Of a DNA stretch of 10,502 nt, positions 6,563 through 10,502 are shown one piece after another. The DNA is from Actinomycetota bacterium (lineage in GTDB: Bacteria; Actinomycetota; Humimicrobiia; Humimicrobiales; Humimicrobiaceae). The position numbers were made by a program, and so were the translations under genes. The stretch lies in NCBI GenBank assembly GCA_018400395.1, contig JAGYMN010000042.1, positions 1 through 10,502 of the forward strand, given 5' to 3'. Position 1 is the stretch's first letter. The number at the start of each line of letters is the position of its first letter. The notes beneath the pieces are model-generated. The model was not told the DNA's origin. It was given only the letters and a program-made list of their open reading frames with translations, and ran no database searches.

Positions 6563-7296
6563 CTTTCACTTCCAATCTTTATTGCTTCTGCAAGGTCCAT
6601 TGGCCTTTTACCTTCATATAAAGCCTTCCCGGTAATCACGCCACTTATACCGTAACTCTCAATTTTTTTCAATTGTTTTATGTCTTCGATATCTGCAATA
6701 CCGCCGGCAACTATAAAATTTATACCGGTTGACATTAGCAATTTTTTAAGAAATCTTATGTCGGGACGTTCCATTGTACCGTCTCTGTTTATATCTGTTA
6801 CTATTATCTCTTTTATCTCAAGTGACTCCAGAATTTTTAAAAAATCAAAAATATTGTTTAATGCCCTTTTCTTCCACCCGTTTTTATATATCATACCATT
6901 TTTATCATAATCCAGGCTTATTATGATATTTTCGCTATAATTTCTGGAGCATGATTCTAAAAAACCTTTATCCTCCATCACTCTGGTACCAAGTATAGCT
7001 CTGTCTATTCCCTCAGAAAGTACTTTTTCTACAGCATTTAGATTTCTTATTCCTCCCCCATACTGAACCTTTACTTTCAGATCATTTTTTATCCTGGAAG
7101 CTATTGAAAGATTTGACATCTTACCGGTCCTGGCCCCATCCAGATCTATTATATGTATCCACTCTGCCCCCTGGTACACCCATCTTTTTGCTACTTCAAA
7201 AGGGTCGCTGGAATATGTCTTTTTATGCCTGAAATCACCTTTAGTAAGCCTTACGCATTCCCCGTTTATTATATCTATAGCCGGCAGGACAAGCAT
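6559..7296 (-). CDS. hisA: ProFAR isomerase (HisA)
   Basis: HisA performs the Amadori isomerisation of ProFAR to PRFAR, the fourth step of histidine synthesis. It is a beta/alpha barrel homologous to HisF. Two adjacent ATGs are available, at 7299 and 7296. I prefer 7296 because AGGAGG is then 6 nt away rather than 3, giving 245 residues. With this start the opening is MLVLPAIDIINGECVRLTKG and the catalytic pair is Asp8 and Asp129 (ISLDYDKNG). YGGGIR (79-84), LGTR (102-105), TDINRDGT (168-175) and VAGG (196-199) are also visible. The stretch after Asp129 and the VAGG loop (usually ASGG) diverge somewhat from well-studied HisA. The gene sits between hisH (TGATG junction) and hisF (ATGA overlap). 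Confidence 0.96.
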   Translation of the reverse strand: MLVLPAIDIINGECVRLTKGDFRHKKTYSSDPFEVAKRWVYQGAEWIHIIDLDGARTGKMSNLSIASRIKNDLKVKVQYGGGIRNLNAVEKVLSEGIDRAILGTRVMEDKGFLESCSRNYSENIIISLDYDKNGMIYKNGWKKRALNNIFDFLKILESLEIKEIIVTDINRDGTMERPDIRFLKKLLMSTGINFIVAGGIADIEDIKQLKKIESYGISGVITGKALYEGKRPMDLAEAIKIGSER

Positions 7297-7910
7297 CATA
7301 TTCCTCCTGTAAGTTCTAAAAAATTCCTTATTAACCTCTGTCCTATTAAGCTGCTTTTCTCAGGATGAAACTGAAAACCATATATATCATCCTTCTCTAT
7401 ACTTGCAACTATATCTGTTCCGTAATCAGTAGTACTGCTTACAATGTCATAATCACTTGGGATTACATGATATGAGTGCACAAAATAAAAATTTTCACTA
7501 TTTTTTATACCCTTTAAAATCTTGCTGTTCTTTTTTATTATATTTATCTGATTCCATCCCATGTGCGGTATTTTTACTTTTCCGGATATCTTGTGAACCG
7601 AACCTTTAAATATACCAAGTCCCCTCTGCTTTCTTACCTCCAGGCTGTATTCAAATAAAAGCTGCATCCCGAGGCATATTCCCAGAAAAGGTTTTTTATT
7701 GATATTTTTATAAATAGTTTTCAGAAGGCCTTTCCTTTCAAGATTTATATATGCATCAATAAAACCCCCTACTCCCGGAAGCACTATTGCAGCAGACCTG
7801 TTTATTACCATAGGGTCAGACGTGACCCTTACTTCTGCACCAGCTTTAATAAATGAATTTTCAACACTTTTTATATTTCCCATTCCGTAATTTATTAATG
7901 CTATATACAT
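7296..7910 (-). CDS. hisH: Imidazole glycerol phosphate synthase, glutaminase subunit
   Basis: HisH is the class I glutamine amidotransferase that hydrolyses glutamine and feeds ammonia to HisF. The 204-residue product has the triad Cys79 (LGICLGMQLL), His182 and Glu184 (FQFHPEKS). It also has the oxyanion loop LPGVGGF (44-50) and the conserved PHMGWN (115-120) that contacts HisF. ATG 7910 is the only usable start, because an in-frame TAG lies five codons upstream. No convincing ribosome binding site precedes it, unlike most neighbours. It follows hisB after 117 nt, the largest gap in the his cluster, which contains a G+C-rich hairpin. Confidence 0.97.
   Translation of the reverse strand: MYIALINYGMGNIKSVENSFIKAGAEVRVTSDPMVINRSAAIVLPGVGGFIDAYINLERKGLLKTIYKNINKKPFLGICLGMQLLFEYSLEVRKQRGLGIFKGSVHKISGKVKIPHMGWNQINIIKKNSKILKGIKNSENFYFVHSYHVIPSDYDIVSSTTDYGTDIVASIEKDDIYGFQFHPEKSSLIGQRLIRNFLELTGGI
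7303..7308 (-). promoter_or_regulatory. Ribosome binding site deciding the hisA start
   Basis: AGGAGG on the minus strand lies within the last codons of hisH. It is 3 nt from ATG 7299 and 6 nt from ATG 7296, which favours the second ATG. Confidence 0.75.
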
Positions 7911-7986
7911 ACATTGCCGCTTCTATAGGTAATTGCCAATTTTCCGTATAATTTTATCTTATTAAAGTTTTCCCTGTTATTATTCC

Positions 7987-8009
7987 GCCCCTGTGAAAGA
8001 CCACGGGGC
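7987..8009 (-). promoter_or_regulatory. G+C-rich hairpin in the hisB-hisH spacer
   Basis: On the minus strand GCCCC (8009-8005) pairs with GGGGC (7991-7987), and GTG (8004-8002) pairs with CAC (7995-7993) with one bulged A (the complement of T7992). This gives an eight-pair stem around a six-base loop. It begins 19 nt after hisB and ends about 76 nt before hisH. No T tract follows on either strand, so it is not a standard intrinsic terminator. mRNA processing, stability or a pause site are possible roles (inference). Confidence 0.55.
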
Positions 8010-8027
8010 ATATAGGAGAATATTATC

Positions 8028-8615
8028 TCAGATTAAACCTTTAGTTGAAGGTATTGAAACATCGCCTGTTATCCTGCTTGCCTGGCGAAGGGCCATACCA
8101 AAAGCTTTAAATACAGCTTCAATAATATGATGTGAAGCAATTCCGCAATTTTTTGTTATATGCAGATTTATAAAACTATTGCTTACCAGGGCCTGGAAAA
8201 AATCTTCAATAATGGAGGTCTCCAGACCCCCTTCAAGTACCTCATACTCCATTTCTACCCTGTATGAAAGAAAGGCCCTTCCTCCAATATCCAGAGATAC
8301 TGAAACCTCGGCTTCATCCATTGGTATTGTGACATATCCAAAACGGTTTATTCCTTTCTTCTCTTCAAGGCATTCCGAAATAGCCTTTCCCAGGCAGATA
8401 CCTATATCCTCGACAAGGTGGTGGCTTTCAACATATGTATCACCGGAGGCTTTTATATACAGGTTAAACTTTCCGTGGCATGTAAAACTCTCAAGGACAT
8501 GGTCTACGAAGGGGATCGTCGTTTTTATATCTGAATTTCCTTCTCCATCCATATTTAGTTCCAGGATTATGTCAGTTTCTTTCGTCCTGCGCTCTATTTT
8601 AGCTTTTCTCTCCAT
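8028..8615 (-). CDS. hisB: Imidazoleglycerol-phosphate dehydratase
   Basis: HisB dehydrates imidazole glycerol phosphate to imidazole acetol phosphate, the substrate of the HisC transaminase. The 195 residues match the monofunctional enzyme, with no histidinol-phosphatase domain fused as in enterobacteria. The manganese ligand motifs are present as a pair: HHLVED (His65, His66, Glu69, Asp70) and HHIIEA (His162, His163, Glu166). FVDHVLESF (36-44), CHGKF (46-50), MDEAEV (99-104) and the terminal PSTKG (189-193) are also conserved. The start gives the usual family N-terminus (ERKAKIERRTKET), but its nearest Shine-Dalgarno-like GGAG is 13 nt upstream, which is unusually far. It begins 20 nt after hisG, where many operons would have hisD and often hisC. 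Confidence 0.97.
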   Translation of the reverse strand: MERKAKIERRTKETDIILELNMDGEGNSDIKTTIPFVDHVLESFTCHGKFNLYIKASGDTYVESHHLVEDIGICLGKAISECLEEKKGINRFGYVTIPMDEAEVSVSLDIGGRAFLSYRVEMEYEVLEGGLETSIIEDFFQALVSNSFINLHITKNCGIASHHIIEAVFKAFGMALRQASRITGDVSIPSTKGLI

Positions 8616-8635
8616 ACGATAAACAATTCTCCATA

Positions 8636-9280
8636 TTATATAGCTTTTTTTATTCTTTCTATAAATCTTTTTATAACATCATATTTTAACTTATAGCCTG
8701 CAATGTTTGCAATAAGCCTTGTGGAGGACTCCATTATATTATCCATTTCTACCAGATTATTTTCTTTCAAGGTCTTTCCCGTGGAAGTAATATCCAGTAT
8801 TTCCTCTGCTATTCCAAGAATAGGCGCAAGCTCTACTGAACCATACAGTTTTATAATTTCTGCCTGTATTCCTTTTGAATCAAAATATTTTTCTGCTATA
8901 TTGGGATAGCTCGTTGCTACTTTTAAAGAACCAAAGTGCTGGTAATATTCCTTTACCTTCTGTATTTCATCTTTCATTGTTGCCAGTACAAGTCTGCACT
9001 TTCCGACCCTAAGATCTAATAGTTCATATACCCTGCTTTCCTTCTCTACAAGTACATCTTTACCGCAAAACCCTATATCGCATGCACCATATTCTACATA
9101 TGCCGGTACGTCCATTGGCCTGCAGATAACATATTGCAGCATACCGCTTTCCGATTTAATAACAAGTTTCCGGTCCTCTTTTCTAAGCGGCCCTGTATCG
9201 TAACCTGCTCCATCAAGAAGAGAAAGGCATTCTTTAAAGAGATAACCTTTCGGCAGGGCAATTTTTAATTCTTTTTCCAT
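8636..9280 (-). CDS. hisG: ATP phosphoribosyltransferase, short-form catalytic subunit
   Basis: HisG joins ATP and PRPP to give phosphoribosyl-ATP, the first and feedback-regulated step of histidine synthesis. At 214 residues it is the short form, which lacks the C-terminal histidine-binding domain and needs HisZ; hisZ directly precedes it. Visible motifs are IALPKGYLF (7-15), RPMDVPAYVEYGACDIGFCGKDVL (starting at 54), VATSYPNI (121-128), GSVELAP (147-153) and the PRPP loop DITSTGKTL (163-171). The ATG at 9280 has GGAAG 10 nt upstream and overlaps hisZ by 16 nt in another frame, so the two subunits are probably made in coupled fashion. Confidence 0.97.
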   Translation of the reverse strand: MEKELKIALPKGYLFKECLSLLDGAGYDTGPLRKEDRKLVIKSESGMLQYVICRPMDVPAYVEYGACDIGFCGKDVLVEKESRVYELLDLRVGKCRLVLATMKDEIQKVKEYYQHFGSLKVATSYPNIAEKYFDSKGIQAEIIKLYGSVELAPILGIAEEILDITSTGKTLKENNLVEMDNIMESSTRLIANIAGYKLKYDVIKRFIERIKKAI

Positions 9281-10502
9281 TTTTTAAGTTCTTCCAGAAA
9301 TGAGTTAATACTTCTGATACCGATGTTCCCATTTTTACAATATGTCACTTTTATCTTTGATAAGTCCTTTAATGCTTCCGCAATTATCGTGCAGCCCTTC
9401 TCTACGGCAATACTTTTAATATCCCTTACACCATCGATCAGGATCTCGACATCAGTCCCTGTATTTCTTATTTTATCTGCAATATTTATAAGCTCTGTCA
9501 TATTTGCCTTTCTTCCAGGATCTGCAAGCATTATCTTTTTTTCAAACACAAGTTGCCTGTCTCCCAGAGAACCATGCAGCGTGTCAATATCAAGGGCAAA
9601 TCCTGTTGCAGGTATATTGGCACCAAATTTTCTGATAAGGCCGTCGTATCTTCCTCCGCTTCCTATAGTATCGGTTATTCCCGTACTATAAATTTCAAAT
9701 AGCAGCCCTGTATAATAATCAAATTCCTTTATTATGCTGAAATCAAAAATAATATATTTGCCATATCCCTGTTCTTCCAGCATATTACATAAATCCCTTA
9801 GATATTTAAACACTTCAGATACTTCTTCATTATTTATTTCAGCCGCTATTTCCGATAACCTTTTAATATCGTTCTCCGGCTGCATCAGGCTCATAAAAAT
9901 CTTTTTTTTGCTTCTATCAATTTTATCCAGAAAGCTCCCTATCATTACAAAATCCTTATTGACAATATATTTTTTTAGCTCTGCCTTTTTATCATTATCT
10001 ATTCCAAGCCATTCAAAAAGTCCTCTTATAAAGCCTATATGCCCGATTCCGGCTTTAAATTCATCAAGTCCCAGGGATTTCAATATCCTTATCATTATAA
10101 TCAGGATTTCAAGATCAGCATCCAGCTTTTCTGCTGAGCCAAGAAATTCAAGCCCTGCCTGTGAGAAAACTCTTTTATCTCCGGTCTGGCTGCTTTTCTG
10201 TCTGAAAACATCGGAAAAATAGCAAAATCTTGCAGGAAGCTGATTCCTGTTCAATCTCATGCCGGCAAGCCTTGCTACAGGTATTGTCATATCCGTCCTG
10301 AGCGATATTAGACTGCCGTCTGTATCGATGAAGTTAATAAGTTTTTCTTTCCAGCTTTTACCGACCCCTATTGAGATATTCTCGGTATATTCCATTACAG
10401 GTGTTTTTATCTCGCCGTATCCCCAGCTCCTAAAAATACTTCCTATTATTTTTTTTATTTCATTCCTTTCAGCTGATTCAACTGGAAGGATATCCCTGAA
10501 AC
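9265..10502 (-). CDS. hisZ: ATP phosphoribosyltransferase regulatory subunit (5' end beyond the right edge)
   Basis: HisZ is a histidyl-tRNA-synthetase paralogue that forms a hetero-octamer with short HisG and carries histidine feedback. The frame stays open to the right edge, giving 411 residues; about ten N-terminal residues are missing. An internal ATG at 10395 is not the start, because the upstream frame reads FRDILPVESAERNEIKK and RSWGYGEIKTPVMEY, the expected HisZ N-terminus. Class II synthetase motifs follow: LRTDMTIPVARL, VFSQAGLEFLG, EFDYYTGLLFE and GSGGRYDGL. The synthetase arginine usually found in the LVRGLDYY motif reads Lys here (IKEFDYY), which fits a non-charging paralogue rather than HisRS. 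The last 90 or so residues resemble a reduced anticodon-binding-type domain. Its immediate coupling to short hisG supports HisZ over HisRS. Confidence 0.95.
   Translation of the reverse strand, partial: FRDILPVESAERNEIKKIIGSIFRSWGYGEIKTPVMEYTENISIGVGKSWKEKLINFIDTDGSLISLRTDMTIPVARLAGMRLNRNQLPARFCYFSDVFRQKSSQTGDKRVFSQAGLEFLGSAEKLDADLEILIIMIRILKSLGLDEFKAGIGHIGFIRGLFEWLGIDNDKKAELKKYIVNKDFVMIGSFLDKIDRSKKKIFMSLMQPENDIKRLSEIAAEINNEEVSEVFKYLRDLCNMLEEQGYGKYIIFDFSIIKEFDYYTGLLFEIYSTGITDTIGSGGRYDGLIRKFGANIPATGFALDIDTLHGSLGDRQLVFEKKIMLADPGRKANMTELINIADKIRNTGTDVEILIDGVRDIKSIAVEKGCTIIAEALKDLSKIKVTYCKNGNIGIRSINSFLEELKKWKKN

Noticed and set aside
7901..8011. 36-codon reading frame on the minus strand in the hisB-hisH spacer, starting MPRGLSQGR and ending over the hisH start
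   Set aside because: No ribosome binding site precedes its ATG (upstream is CTCCTAT), the start falls within the hairpin, and the composition is not that of a recognisable peptide. A leader peptide would be expected to contain histidine runs, and it has none.
9734..10222. 162-codon plus-strand reading frame inside hisZ
   Set aside because: It is antisense to conserved HisZ sequence, with no start signal and the same low-complexity antisense composition.
9265..10395. Reading hisZ as a complete gene starting at ATG 10395, or as histidyl-tRNA synthetase
   Set aside because: The in-frame sequence upstream to the edge is clear HisZ N-terminus, so the gene is cut rather than starting there. The altered arginine motif and coupling to short hisG argue against HisRS.

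Overview
This is an AT-rich bacterial chromosome segment (by eye well under half G+C, with frequent ATA, AGA and AGG codons) made of core metabolic and replication genes. All protein genes lie on the minus strand and one tRNA gene lies on the plus strand. Several traits point to a Gram-positive-type anaerobe, such as Clostridia or another AT-rich Firmicutes-like or candidate lineage: a separate monofunctional HisB, a short-form HisG with its HisZ partner, a fused HisIE, strong AGGAGG ribosome binding sites, and a Pol I whose proofreading domain looks dead. The exact taxon cannot be fixed from the sequence.

Layout in the direction of minus-strand transcription, from the right edge leftwards: hisZ (5' end cut off by the right edge), hisG, hisB, a 112-nt spacer after hisB's end with a G+C-rich hairpin, hisH, hisA, hisF, hisIE, pfkA, a 113-nt spacer, dapA, then a plus-strand tRNA-Leu(CAA) convergent with dapA, a roughly 360-nt gene-free AT-rich stretch, and polA (3' end cut off by the left edge). 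The genes from hisZ to pfkA are spaced or overlapped as in one operon: hisZ/hisG overlap by 16 nt, hisH/hisA meet at a TGATG junction, hisA/hisF overlap by ATGA, and the hisIE stop lies inside the pfkA ribosome binding site.

Function: HisZ and HisG start histidine synthesis from ATP and PRPP. HisIE carries out the next two steps and HisA the isomerisation. HisH and HisF together form imidazole glycerol phosphate synthase, and HisB dehydrates its product. The transaminase (hisC) and histidinol dehydrogenase (hisD) genes are absent from the cluster and must be elsewhere. pfkA (6-phosphofructokinase) sits at the end of the his genes, and dapA (first committed step of the lysine/diaminopimelate branch) follows it.

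I found no mobile element, CRISPR array, toxin-antitoxin pair, defence system or unexplained large gene. The points worth a second look are small: the his-pfkA coupling with a TTG start, the hisB-hisH hairpin, a duplicated two-block motif upstream of polA, the degenerate Pol I exonuclease site, and the compact tRNA promoter.
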